A stretch of 64,000 bases of DNA from Pedosphaera parvula Ellin514 (GTDB lineage: Bacteria; Verrucomicrobiota; Verrucomicrobiia; Limisphaerales; Pedosphaeraceae). The notes below the pieces were generated by a model. The model worked only from the letters and a program-made list of their open reading frames with translations, had not been told where the DNA came from and ran no database searches. The number at the start of each line of letters is the position of its first letter. Position 1 is the stretch's first letter. The position numbers were made by a program, and so were the translations under genes. Of the stretch, positions 18,046-25,879 are shown one piece after another. The DNA lies in the NCBI RefSeq assembly GCF_000172555.1, contig NZ_ABOX02000025.1, positions 33,104 through 97,103 on the forward strand. The letters run 5' to 3'.

Positions 18046-18446
18046 AGTTTAGCTCGTGGCAATGGCAGGAGATTAGACTGAATCAATGGAATTCTCAACG
18101 TAAGCTTGGAAGAATTCCAGGGACTTACCACTGTTCCACGTTCATTTCAAAACCCTGATACTGTCCCAATGCTTCTCTGTACTCCTGTGGCTTTGAAAAG
18201 TGAGTAGAATTTTGGTTTGCGGGCTGTCGCGGAGAACACGGTGATGGGGGATCCGAGTCGTGGGGCGCGTACGCGAGTCGAGGCAATTGAGGGATTGGGA
18301 CTCGGGGCAGATGGCAATACCGGTTTGGGTTCAAGCATGATCGCGGAGGCATCCTGAAGGATGGACAACATGCGCTCGTGGGCCGCATTTGCCGCGTGCG
18401 AATTGGAACGAGCAGAAATGCTCACCGGCACCGGTGTCTTCGACGA
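18046..18446. other. 401-bp intergenic stretch with one dispersed-repeat copy
   Basis: No frame here has gene-like features. It contains a GC-rich palindromic core shared with the tandem array at 61.6-62.2 kb (annotated separately). The part next to 18,046 is the upstream region of the sialidase-like gene. Confidence 0.55.
18254..18290 (+). repeat. Single dispersed copy of the GC-rich array repeat
   Basis: The core GGGCGCGTACGCGAG (18263-18277) contains the palindrome CGCGTACGCG. A 17-bp stretch, ACGCGAGTCGAGGCAAT, at 18271-18287 is identical to 61653-61669 in the tandem array some 43 kb away. Confidence 0.7.
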
Positions 18447-19229
18447 TCACAACCCCGCGAACCAGTCGTAGCCTTGTTCGGCCCAGTAGTCGCGGGGGCG
18501 GTTGTCGGTGAAGTGAATAGTGCCGATGCGTTTGAGGTTTTTGATTCCGTACTTTGTGGGAATCAGGAGACGGAGAGGAGCGCCGTGCGAAACGGTCAAT
18601 GGCTCGCCGTTGATCTCATAGCATAAAAGAGTTTGTGGATGAAAGGCACTGGGGGCATCCAGGCCGACATAATATTGTCCGTCGGGTGTGGCCAAACTGG
18701 CGTAAGCATACTTGCGAGCGGCTGGATAAAATTTATCGACGAAGTCCGCCAGGCGTATCCCGGTCCAACGCGCCACAGTGGTCCAGCCTTCAATACAGTT
18801 CAAGGGCGTCACCTGGTTCACGGAAGGAAGTGTTTTTAAATCGTCCAGACGAAAGGACAGATTTGTACCGACGATTTGCAACCGCCAGTTGTCGAAATCA
18901 ATATCGCTGTTCAAGCCGATATCGCCGTTGACTCGAGGCCCGCCCGCCGTGACTGAATTCTCAGAGACTTCGCGAATCCGCCGATTCGGATCAAGAACCT
19001 TGCTGGTGATCCTTTCATTCAACTGCAGCATCTTGCGAAAGGGGGATGGCAGGTTGTCGAGATGGGGACGGCTCATTAGCCAGCGCCAACCGCCATAACC
19101 TGCACCGGCCGCCAGAAATGCTGTGATGAATGCCCGGCGGGAACGTCGGCGCATTTCGCGATGTACACGTTCGTCTTCGGTGGCCTCTGCAGAAGTGCCA
19201 GAGTGAGGGTTGGGCTCAGGGTTTGTCAT
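18447..19229 (-). CDS. Tat-exported molybdopterin-dependent oxidoreductase (sulfite oxidase/MsrP-like)
   Basis: About 260 residues from the ATG at 19229, which overlaps the upstream cytochrome gene by 14 bp. An upstream in-frame start would lie deep inside that gene. The N-terminus has a twin-arginine signal, RRRSRRAFITAFLAAGAGYG (SRRAFIT at 30-36). The oxidoreductase domain has the Mo-ligand Cys145 in TPLNCIEGWTTVARWTG, then HGAPLRLLIPTKYGIKNLKRI near the end. This is the sulfite-oxidase fold used by MsrP/YedY, a periplasmic methionine-sulfoxide reductase. The adjacent cytochrome b would play the MsrQ/electron-donor part. The real substrate is not established. Tat genes for its export are encoded about 13 kb away. 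Confidence 0.9.
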   Translation of the reverse strand: MTNPEPNPHSGTSAEATEDERVHREMRRRSRRAFITAFLAAGAGYGGWRWLMSRPHLDNLPSPFRKMLQLNERITSKVLDPNRRIREVSENSVTAGGPRVNGDIGLNSDIDFDNWRLQIVGTNLSFRLDDLKTLPSVNQVTPLNCIEGWTTVARWTGIRLADFVDKFYPAARKYAYASLATPDGQYYVGLDAPSAFHPQTLLCYEINGEPLTVSHGAPLRLLIPTKYGIKNLKRIGTIHFTDNRPRDYWAEQGYDWFAGL

Positions 19230-19911
19230 GGTCCGGTTTGGTCTCTTCGATTTCGACACCGGCCACCATGGACCGGAAATTGTTCCATCCTGCCCGCACC
19301 ACTTGAATGACGTGGATGACAAAGAACAGGACGAACCCCATGGTGAGCCAGAAGTGCTCCCAGCGCGCCCATTGATAGCCGCCTAAAAGGGCGGTTAACC
19401 AACCCAATTGCACAGGCCGATATATGGCCAGGCCCGTCACGAGGCTGGCACCGCCCATCAAGATAATCAAGGTGTAGGCGATTCGTTGTGCGGGATTGTA
19501 TTTGAGGAATGGCGGCAGAGTTTTGCGCAGATGCAGATCGTGCAGGAGAACCTGGAATGCCCCGACGAGTGCATGGCGTTGCGGAACCAGGAATCGCCAT
19601 TCACCTGAGACAAGGAGGTAAATGACATATAAGAAACCATTGATGGCAAAAAACCATACGAAGAAGAAGTGCCACGCCATTCCTCGCGCGAGCTGATATT
19701 GCAGGCCCAAAGCACGCCAGAAAGCGTCAGGAAAAAAATGGAATAGAGTGGTCTGCCCCCAACCAATGCGGTAGACGCCGTTGGAAAACCGTGCGTCACT
19801 TCCGGCCCAATAAATCATCAAGCCGCTCCAGATCATGAGGGTCAGGAGCGGGAAGTTGATCCAGTGGAACCAACGAATGGCCAACGGATGTTTTTTAACG
19901 AGACGTTTCAC
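19216..19911 (-). CDS. Cytochrome b561-type membrane electron carrier
   Basis: A 231-residue integral membrane protein with four to five helices and conserved haem-ligand-type histidines: HPLAIRWFHWINFPLLTLMI, RGMAWHFFFVWFFAINGFLY and WEHFWLTMGFVLFFVIHVIQVV. This is the di-haem b561 / formate-dehydrogenase-gamma-like family that exchanges electrons between the quinone pool and periplasmic oxidoreductases. It ends inside the start of the molybdopterin oxidoreductase gene, so the two are translationally coupled and probably form one respiratory unit. The 100-bp gap to the upstream repeat-protein gene suggests a shared transcript. Confidence 0.87.
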   Translation of the reverse strand: MKRLVKKHPLAIRWFHWINFPLLTLMIWSGLMIYWAGSDARFSNGVYRIGWGQTTLFHFFPDAFWRALGLQYQLARGMAWHFFFVWFFAINGFLYVIYLLVSGEWRFLVPQRHALVGAFQVLLHDLHLRKTLPPFLKYNPAQRIAYTLIILMGGASLVTGLAIYRPVQLGWLTALLGGYQWARWEHFWLTMGFVLFFVIHVIQVVRAGWNNFRSMVAGVEIEETKPDHDKP

Positions 19912-20011
19912 AATTCGATCCCCGCGTTCGCGGCCAATTCAACCCGGCGGCTGAGACCGAAGAGTACGAGTCGCAATTCAAGGGCGCGATTGGAGACCAA
20001 TGAACCGCTGA

Positions 20012-20527
20012 CTATTGCTCTTTCATTTTCATCGTTTTGCCATCCATGGTGACCATCTGGCCGTCTTTTAGCGTTTTGCTTTTTCCATGCTTCGTCATGA
20101 CCGTGCCGTCTTTCATGACCTTGGTGCCGTCGGACATGGTCATGTCCTGATCCATGGGTGTGGCCTGGCCATCCTTTATGACCATCATCTTGCCGTCTTT
20201 CATCATGACGCCGTCGTGCATCATCATGTGCTCACCCTTCACCTTCATCATTTTGCCATCCATGCTGACCATCTGGCCGTCCTTGAGCGTTTTGGTCTTG
20301 CCGTCCTTCATCACGACGGTGCCGTCCTTGGTGACTTTCGTGCCGTCGGACATGGTCATGTCCTGATCCATGGGCGTGGCCTGGCCATCCTTCACGACCA
20401 TCATTTTGCCATCCTTCATCTCAACGCCATTGTGCATCGTGTCGGCTTTATCGGCATAAGCACTGAATGCTGACACGGACACAACAAGGGTGATAAGGGC
20501 GATTTTTTTTAACCAGACTGATTTCAT
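20012..20527 (-). CDS. Met/Asp/Lys-rich periplasmic repeat protein (DUF6799-like)
   Basis: A 171-residue secreted protein with a signal peptide (IALITLVVSVSAFSAYA). The mature part is a near-perfect internal duplication: residues 38-95 and 110-167 share the order KDGKMMV, KDGQATPMDQDMTMSDGTKV, KTLKDGQMV and MDGK, offset by 72 residues (216 bp). The DNA copies are also nearly identical, so the duplication looks recent. Each unit is built of short 'DG' hairpins rich in Met, Asp and Lys, as in DUF6799 domains. Function is unknown; Met-rich periplasmic proteins often bind copper, but that is inference. A good Shine-Dalgarno (AGAGAGG, rc of 20534-20540) precedes the start. It heads the cytochrome b / Mo-oxidoreductase set. 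Confidence 0.85.
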   Translation of the reverse strand: MKSVWLKKIALITLVVSVSAFSAYADKADTMHNGVEMKDGKMMVVKDGQATPMDQDMTMSDGTKVTKDGTVVMKDGKTKTLKDGQMVSMDGKMMKVKGEHMMMHDGVMMKDGKMMVIKDGQATPMDQDMTMSDGTKVMKDGTVMTKHGKSKTLKDGQMVTMDGKTMKMKEQ

Positions 20528-21191
20528 TTGAAACCTCTCTTTCGCGATTAACGTAATATTGGAACGAAGACATAAGCCCGCACATTAGCGGACCGGAGCC
20601 ATTAGTGGCATCCGGGGACAGCCCGGCCTTTCTACTTCGTTATTTCCTCCGTTGGAACTTCGCATTGGTGGGTGACTAGCGAAAAATTTTTGACGGTAGG
20701 AGTTTCCCTACCAAAGAGGAGGACTTAAGCTTGGTTTTTGTCAAAGGTCGGAGAAATAATTTCCTGACGAGTGACAAATCCAATGGAGGACAAGTCGTCT
20801 GCCAACGGGCAGTCACGAAGGATTGTTGGCAGACCCAAACCAGGGCAGACGCATCCAAATGGGTTCTCCTTTCAGAATGTTTGCCGCCACACCATTTCTC
20901 TCGACACGGAGTCCAATCGTTTCTAAAATACCCTTATTGCTCGCTTTCAATAAGGGTATTTTATTTTGCGTCACGCCAAGTCGTTTGATTATTTGGCTCA
21001 GAGTGGTTTCTCTCAGGGGGGTTTCTATTGGTGACACATCGGCCGTCGCAGAATTTCGGAGTTGCGGCAATTTCCAACACCTGGTGATTTTTGCGCGGGA
21101 TTGCGACGGCATTCAGATGCGTTTCCTCGTAGGCCCAAGCGGCGGAGCCTTGCGTTGTAGACGGGGCCTTTGATAGTATAGGGCCAATCAC
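20528..21191. other. 664-bp intergenic stretch with an orphan hairpin
   Basis: No convincing coding frame on either strand. It holds the promoter region of the leftward repeat-protein gene, a small hairpin (GGTAGG / CCTACC, about 20,695-20,712), the strong 15-bp hairpin annotated at 20,924-20,963, and the upstream region of the ABC importer operon. Confidence 0.5.
20924..20963. terminator. Terminator-like 15-bp perfect hairpin without an obvious gene
   Basis: Arms TAAAATACCCTTATT (20924-20938) and AATAAGGGTATTTTA (20949-20963) pair perfectly around a 10-nt loop, with T-rich sequence (TTATTTT) following on the plus strand and A-rich sequence before it. It could act in both directions. No coding gene ends at it, so it may end a small RNA or insulate the downstream ABC operon. 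Confidence 0.55.
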
Positions 21192-22331
21192 ATGAGTGCC
21201 AATAACAGCCCGGCAACACCGGTGCGCTCGCGCAGACTTCGCTTGCAAGAAGGCGGATTGCTCGTAGTGATTTTGCTTTTGGGGGTGTTGTTGACGGTTT
21301 TTGGCGGTAGTGTGAAGGTGCCCAAGTTCGAAACCAATGCCGAGGGGGAACGGGTGCGGGTCTTCCGCACGAATGAAAGCGGCGACAAAGAGCCGGTGCT
21401 GGTGGAGAAGAATAAATTCCTAAATGCTCAGAATCTGGCGCAGGTGGCCAAGGATACGAGCTTCATTGCAATCATGGCGGTGGGGGCCACCTTCGTCATT
21501 ATTTCCGGCGGGATTGATCTTTCGGTGGGTGCGATCTATGCGCTGGCGTCGGTGTTGGGGGCATTGGTGCTGCAGCGGTGCGGGCCGGAGGGAGCGCATG
21601 CCGGACTTTCACCCTGGATAAGTGTATCGCTGGGTATGCTTGCTTGTGTGGGAACAGCGGTGCTGTGCGGATTTCTGAACGGCGGAATGATTGTGGCGCT
21701 GCGGGTACATCCATTCATCATCACACTGGGGACGATGGCGATTTTGCGCGGCGTTGCGTTCGTGATTACCAAAGGCCAATCGATTGGCGGGTTTCCCCAG
21801 GCGTTTCGCGACCTGATTCGGTGGGAAATCGGTGACGGACTCAGCCTGGTGCCGCTGGTGGTGATGATCATTGTGACAATCGTGGGCGGGATTTATCTGG
21901 CACGATTGGCGACGGGACGGAGGGTTTACGCAATTGGCGGCAATGAATTAGCCAGCAAATTCAGCGGCATCCAGGTGAACCGGGTGAAGCTGAGTGTTTA
22001 CATCATTTCCGGTTTGACGGCGGGGATAGCGGCATTGCTTTCGATTGGCTATTACGGCGGCGCGACCTCCGGCGATGGCCAGGGTTACGAGCTGAATGTG
22101 ATTGCGGCGGCGGTGGTGGGCGGCGCGAGTCTGGCGGGTGGCAAAGGGTCGGCGCTGGGGGCATTGCTGGGAGCGTTGGTGATTCAACTGATTACAACTG
22201 GCATTGTGATTTTGCAGATCGACCAGAATTACAGCCAAATAATCATGGGGATTGTCGTAATTGTGGCGGTGGTGCTGGATCAATTGAACAATTTACTGGC
22301 GAAGCGTCGGTTGCTTTCGCATTCAAAATGA
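21192..22331 (+). CDS. ABC sugar-type transporter permease (RbsC-like)
   Basis: A 379-residue permease of the Rbs/Ara/Xyl branched family with about ten hydrophobic helices. ISGGIDLSVGAIYALASVLG and GGASLAGGKGSALGALLGAL are the family signatures. A soluble insertion (about residues 40-75, KFETNAEGERVRVFRTNES) between the first and second helices is unusual for RbsC. It is the first gene of a five-gene rightward set: permease, small membrane peptide, binding protein, glycerophosphodiesterase, ATPase. The substrate is not readable from the permease itself. Confidence 0.9.
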   Translation: MSANNSPATPVRSRRLRLQEGGLLVVILLLGVLLTVFGGSVKVPKFETNAEGERVRVFRTNESGDKEPVLVEKNKFLNAQNLAQVAKDTSFIAIMAVGATFVIISGGIDLSVGAIYALASVLGALVLQRCGPEGAHAGLSPWISVSLGMLACVGTAVLCGFLNGGMIVALRVHPFIITLGTMAILRGVAFVITKGQSIGGFPQAFRDLIRWEIGDGLSLVPLVVMIIVTIVGGIYLARLATGRRVYAIGGNELASKFSGIQVNRVKLSVYIISGLTAGIAALLSIGYYGGATSGDGQGYELNVIAAAVVGGASLAGGKGSALGALLGALVIQLITTGIVILQIDQNYSQIIMGIVVIVAVVLDQLNNLLAKRRLLSHSK

Positions 22332-22375
22332 GCGAGTTATCATGCGACAAACCAAACTCCCAACAATAACTTCGC

Positions 22376-22519
22376 ATGAAAATCGTACTCTTCCTGCTCT
22401 GTTTTTTCGCAGCAGTGCTTATAGGCGGCTTTTTGACGGGCCTGATAATGAACTTCAGGGCACGGCGGCGGGCCAGGAGCCAGGGTTCGTCGCCAACTAT
22501 CAAGTCGGATCGGAATTGA
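22376..22519 (+). CDS. 47-residue single-span membrane peptide in the ABC operon
   Basis: An ATG at 22376 opens a 47-codon frame ending TGA at 22519. The product starts MKIVLFLLCFFAAVLIGGFL, one hydrophobic helix of about 20 residues, followed by a strongly basic segment (NFRARRRARSQG) and a polar tail. Positive-inside logic puts the C-terminus in the cytoplasm. It lies 44 bp after the permease and 45 bp before the binding-protein gene, where a non-coding gap would otherwise be long for this operon. It may be a small transporter accessory subunit. Too short for family recognition; supported by composition and position only. Confidence 0.55.
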   Translation: MKIVLFLLCFFAAVLIGGFLTGLIMNFRARRRARSQGSSPTIKSDRN

Positions 22520-22564
22520 AATACTTTTAAACCATCAGCAAACCTAAAGATAACCAAACAATTT

Positions 22565-23521
22565 ATGCTAAAGAATCTGCTCACCACCACACTCATGCTG
22601 GGCCTCGCCCTAAGCACGCACGCACAGACGAAGAAGTCTTACACAATCGGGCTCGTCGCCAAGTCGCAAGGCAACCCGGTGTTCCAGGCGGCGCGTGTTG
22701 GCGCAGTGGATGCCGCCAAGGAGCTAGGCAAAAAATACGACATTAATATCAAGATCGATTGGCGCACGCCTAACGAGGAGGATGCGCAGAAACAGGCGGA
22801 GGCAATTGAGCAGTTGGTGCTGGCGGGCGCGGACGGCATTGCGGTGAGTTGCTCGGATGCGAACAAGTTGACCGATGCGATTAATTCGGCGGTAAAGAAT
22901 GGCGTGCCGGTGGCCACGTTCGATTCCGATGCGCCAGCAAGCAAGCGGTTTGTTACGTATGGCGTGGACGACATCAAGTGCGGCGAACAGGTGATGGAGG
23001 AATTGGCGAAGGTGATGGGAGGGAAAGGTGTCATTGCAATCCTGGCGGGAAACCAAAATGCGCCCAACCTGCAGAAGCGCGTTCAAGGGGTGAAGAATGC
23101 GGCCAAAAAATATCCAGGCATCACCATTCGCGACACGTATTACCACAAGGAAACTCCGCAGGATGCGGCTGCAAAAGTCGAACAAGTGATGCAGGCAAAT
23201 CCAGACATCACCGGTTGGGCAATGATTGGTGGCTGGCCCCTGTTCACCGACAACGCTTTGAAGTGGCAGGCCGGTACGATTAAGTGTGTGTCAGTGGATG
23301 CCCTGCCCGCTGAACTGGCCTATCTTAAGAGCGGCCATGTTCAGATTTTATTGGCCCAACAGGTTTATGAATGGGGCTATCGCTCCACGGAACATCTCAT
23401 CAACAAGATTCATCTGAAGAAAAATCCGGAGAATGTGAAGGATGTGAGCCCGTTGATTCCGGTCACGAAGGAAAACGTTGATGCTTTCGCCAAGAACTGG
23501 GAAAAGTGGTTGCCAAAATAA
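22565..23521 (+). CDS. ABC transporter sugar-type substrate-binding protein (RbsB-like)
   Basis: A 318-residue periplasmic binding protein with signal peptide (LLTTTLMLGLALSTHAQ) and the Peripla_BP_4 fold. Landmarks are YTIGLVAKSQGNPVFQAARV, EAIEQLVLAGADGIAVSCSD, NGVPVATFDSDAP and KGVIAILAGNQNAPNLQKR. It delivers the ligand to the permease encoded just upstream. The family binds monosaccharides, polyols or inositol. The glycerophosphodiesterase gene directly downstream hints at a polar head group such as inositol or a glycerophosphodiester; this is inference. Confidence 0.9.
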   Translation: MLKNLLTTTLMLGLALSTHAQTKKSYTIGLVAKSQGNPVFQAARVGAVDAAKELGKKYDINIKIDWRTPNEEDAQKQAEAIEQLVLAGADGIAVSCSDANKLTDAINSAVKNGVPVATFDSDAPASKRFVTYGVDDIKCGEQVMEELAKVMGGKGVIAILAGNQNAPNLQKRVQGVKNAAKKYPGITIRDTYYHKETPQDAAAKVEQVMQANPDITGWAMIGGWPLFTDNALKWQAGTIKCVSVDALPAELAYLKSGHVQILLAQQVYEWGYRSTEHLINKIHLKKNPENVKDVSPLIPVTKENVDAFAKNWEKWLPK

Positions 23522-23556
23522 ATAGTTAATTCTGGAACATCGTTGAATTTATTAAA

Positions 23557-24363
23557 ATGAAGACTCTATTTAATACTGTGCTTGTTGCCAGTCTCTGTAT
23601 GTCGTCGTCCACATTTGCTGCTCAGATTGTCGGTCATCGTGGCGCGTCCTTTGATGCGCCGGAGAACACGCTGTCGTCGTTCAAACTGGGGTACAAACAA
23701 AATGCTGACGCGGATGAACTCGACATTCATCTGACCAAGGATGGCAAGGTCGTTGTCATGCATGATTATGATATGGCCCGCACCGGTGGTGAGAAGCTAA
23801 AGGTTTCCGAACATACGCTGGAGGAGTTGCGCGCCCTGGATATTGGCAAGTGGGGCAAGTGGCAGGGCAAGGGATTTTCCGAGAAGATTCCCCTGCTGGA
23901 GGAAGTGCTTGCCTTGATTCCCGATGGGAAGCGGTTGTTTATCGAAATCAAGTGTGGGCCGGAAGTTCTACCTGAATTGGCGAATGTGCTAAAAAAGGCG
24001 GGGAAGAAGCCCGAGCAAACGGTGATCATTGGTTTCGGTTATGAAACGATGCAGGCAGCCAAGGAGAAATTTCCCAATCTTGAGGTTAATTGGCTGGTGC
24101 AGGCCGACAAAAAGAAGGTGTTTCCGCCGGTGGAAGATTTGATTGCAAAGAGCAAGGCAGCCAAGCTGGATGGTCTTGATCTCAATCAGGGATTCCCGAT
24201 TGACAAGCAGTTTGTGGACAAGGTTCATGCCGCCGGACTGAAGCTTTACACCTGGACAGTCGATGATCCGATCGTGGCGAAGGCTGAGGCGGAAGCGGGA
24301 GTGGATGGCATCACCACCAATCGGCCAGGCTGGATGCGCGAACAACTCGCAGCCAAATCTTAA
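23557..24363 (+). CDS. Secreted glycerophosphodiester phosphodiesterase
   Basis: A 268-residue protein with signal peptide (TVLVASLCMSSSTFAAQ) and a GDPD TIM-barrel. The catalytic set is visible: HRGASFDAPENTLSSF (general acid/base His and Arg), DELDIHLTKDGKVVVMHD (metal-binding Glu/Asp and second His) and IEIKCG. GDPDs split glycerophosphodiesters into an alcohol and glycerol-3-phosphate; here it would act in the periplasm. It sits between the binding-protein and ATPase genes (4 bp before the latter), so hydrolysis and import of the released alcohol are probably coupled. Confidence 0.92.
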   Translation: MKTLFNTVLVASLCMSSSTFAAQIVGHRGASFDAPENTLSSFKLGYKQNADADELDIHLTKDGKVVVMHDYDMARTGGEKLKVSEHTLEELRALDIGKWGKWQGKGFSEKIPLLEEVLALIPDGKRLFIEIKCGPEVLPELANVLKKAGKKPEQTVIIGFGYETMQAAKEKFPNLEVNWLVQADKKKVFPPVEDLIAKSKAAKLDGLDLNQGFPIDKQFVDKVHAAGLKLYTWTVDDPIVAKAEAEAGVDGITTNRPGWMREQLAAKS

Positions 24364-24366
24364 TCC

Positions 24367-25863
24367 ATGGCCTATCTCGCTTTTCAAAATATCAACAAGC
24401 GATTTCCCGGCGTGCAGGCGCTTGACCAGGTGAGTTTTGAAATTGAGCGAGGCAGTTGTCATGCGCTCATCGGCGAAAACGGGGCCGGCAAGAGTACTTT
24501 AGGAAAAATTCTTGCCGGTGTGTACACGGCTGATGAGGGCGGAATGGTGCTGGAAGGCCAGCCCATTTGCCCCACGAATCCTTTGGCGGCCCGCCACCTT
24601 GGAATTGCGATGGTGCATCAGGAACTGGCGTTTTGTCCGAACCTGAGCGTGGCGGAAAATCTTTGCCTCGGCGATTTACCCCGCCATGCCGGCTGGCTCG
24701 ATAAAACAAAGATGCGCAAACTGGCGCGAGCCATGCTGGCTGAAATTGATTGCGATATTAATGTTGATCTCCCGATCAATGAGCTTTCCACCGGTCAGGA
24801 GCAATTGGTTCAAATTGCAGCGGCGCTGGGAACGAAGGCTCAGATCATAGTGATGGATGAGCCGACGAGTTCGCTCTCATTGCACGAAAGTGAAAATTTA
24901 TTTCAACTGCTCGCAAAACTTAAAGAGCGCGGAATCACCATCATCTATGTCTCGCATCGCATGGAGGAGTTGTTCCGGTTATGTGATCACATCACGGTTT
25001 TGCGGGATGGCAAACATGTTTCGACCGAGCCGATCCCTGCGACAAATCCAGAACGCGTGATTCAGCAGATGGTTGGCCGGGAAGTGAAGCAATACACCTC
25101 GCAGCATTTGCATAAGGACCTGGGTGAGGAGTTGCTGCGAGTGGAGAACCTGTGTTCGCCGGGGAAATTCAAGGATATCAGCTTCACGCTGCGTGCCGGA
25201 GAAATTCTTGGTTTTGCCGGATTGATTGGCGCGGGTCGCAGCGAAGTGGCACAGGCGATTTTTGGCCTGGATGAAAATGCGACGGGCAAAGTCTTCATTC
25301 ATGGGAAGGAATTGGCACTGAGATCAGTGGTCGCCGCTCTTAAGATGGGAATTGGTTTATTGCCGGAAGATCGCAAGCGACTGGGACTGGTGCTCACGAT
25401 GAACTGCCGGGAAAACACGTCGCTTACGATTTTAAACCGATTGAGCAAACTGGGTTTTGTGAGACAAGGCCAAGAACGCTCGATGGTGCAAGGCTATGTG
25501 GACCGGTTGCATGTCAAAACGCCTTCGATTGACGCACCCGTGGCCGGCCTTAGCGGGGGAAACCAACAAAAAATTGCCCTGGCCAAATGGCTTGCCCGGC
25601 AATGCAAAGTATTGATTGTTGATGAGCCGACACGGGGCGTCGATGTCGGAGCGAAGGCTGAAATCCATCACCTGCTTGACGAACTCGCCTGCCAGGGATT
25701 GGCCCTGATGGTGATCTCCTCCGAGCTGCCTGAGGTTATGAACCTCAGCCGCCGGATCATCGTCATGCGGCAGGGCGACATCGCGGGAGAACTTGCCCGC
25801 CAGGATTTTTCTCAGACGAATTTAATGCGTCTGATGGCAGGTATTGAGGCAAAGGCTGCGTGA
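24367..25863 (+). CDS. ABC sugar-type transporter ATP-binding protein (RbsA-like, double ATPase)
   Basis: A 498-residue protein with two fused nucleotide-binding domains, as in RbsA/XylG/MglA. First half: Walker A GENGAGKSTLGKIL, signature LSTGQEQLVQIA, Walker B IIVMDEPTSSLS. Second half: a degenerate Walker A (GLIGAGRSEVAQAIFG), signature LSGGNQQKIALAKWL and Walker B VLIVDEPTRGVDVGAK. This asymmetry is normal for the family. It drives import through the permease encoded four genes upstream. It ends 16 bp from the convergent LysR gene. Confidence 0.92.
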   Translation: MAYLAFQNINKRFPGVQALDQVSFEIERGSCHALIGENGAGKSTLGKILAGVYTADEGGMVLEGQPICPTNPLAARHLGIAMVHQELAFCPNLSVAENLCLGDLPRHAGWLDKTKMRKLARAMLAEIDCDINVDLPINELSTGQEQLVQIAAALGTKAQIIVMDEPTSSLSLHESENLFQLLAKLKERGITIIYVSHRMEELFRLCDHITVLRDGKHVSTEPIPATNPERVIQQMVGREVKQYTSQHLHKDLGEELLRVENLCSPGKFKDISFTLRAGEILGFAGLIGAGRSEVAQAIFGLDENATGKVFIHGKELALRSVVAALKMGIGLLPEDRKRLGLVLTMNCRENTSLTILNRLSKLGFVRQGQERSMVQGYVDRLHVKTPSIDAPVAGLSGGNQQKIALAKWLARQCKVLIVDEPTRGVDVGAKAEIHHLLDELACQGLALMVISSELPEVMNLSRRIIVMRQGDIAGELARQDFSQTNLMRLMAGIEAKAA

Positions 25864-25879
25864 GTAGGCGCTTGGCCTG

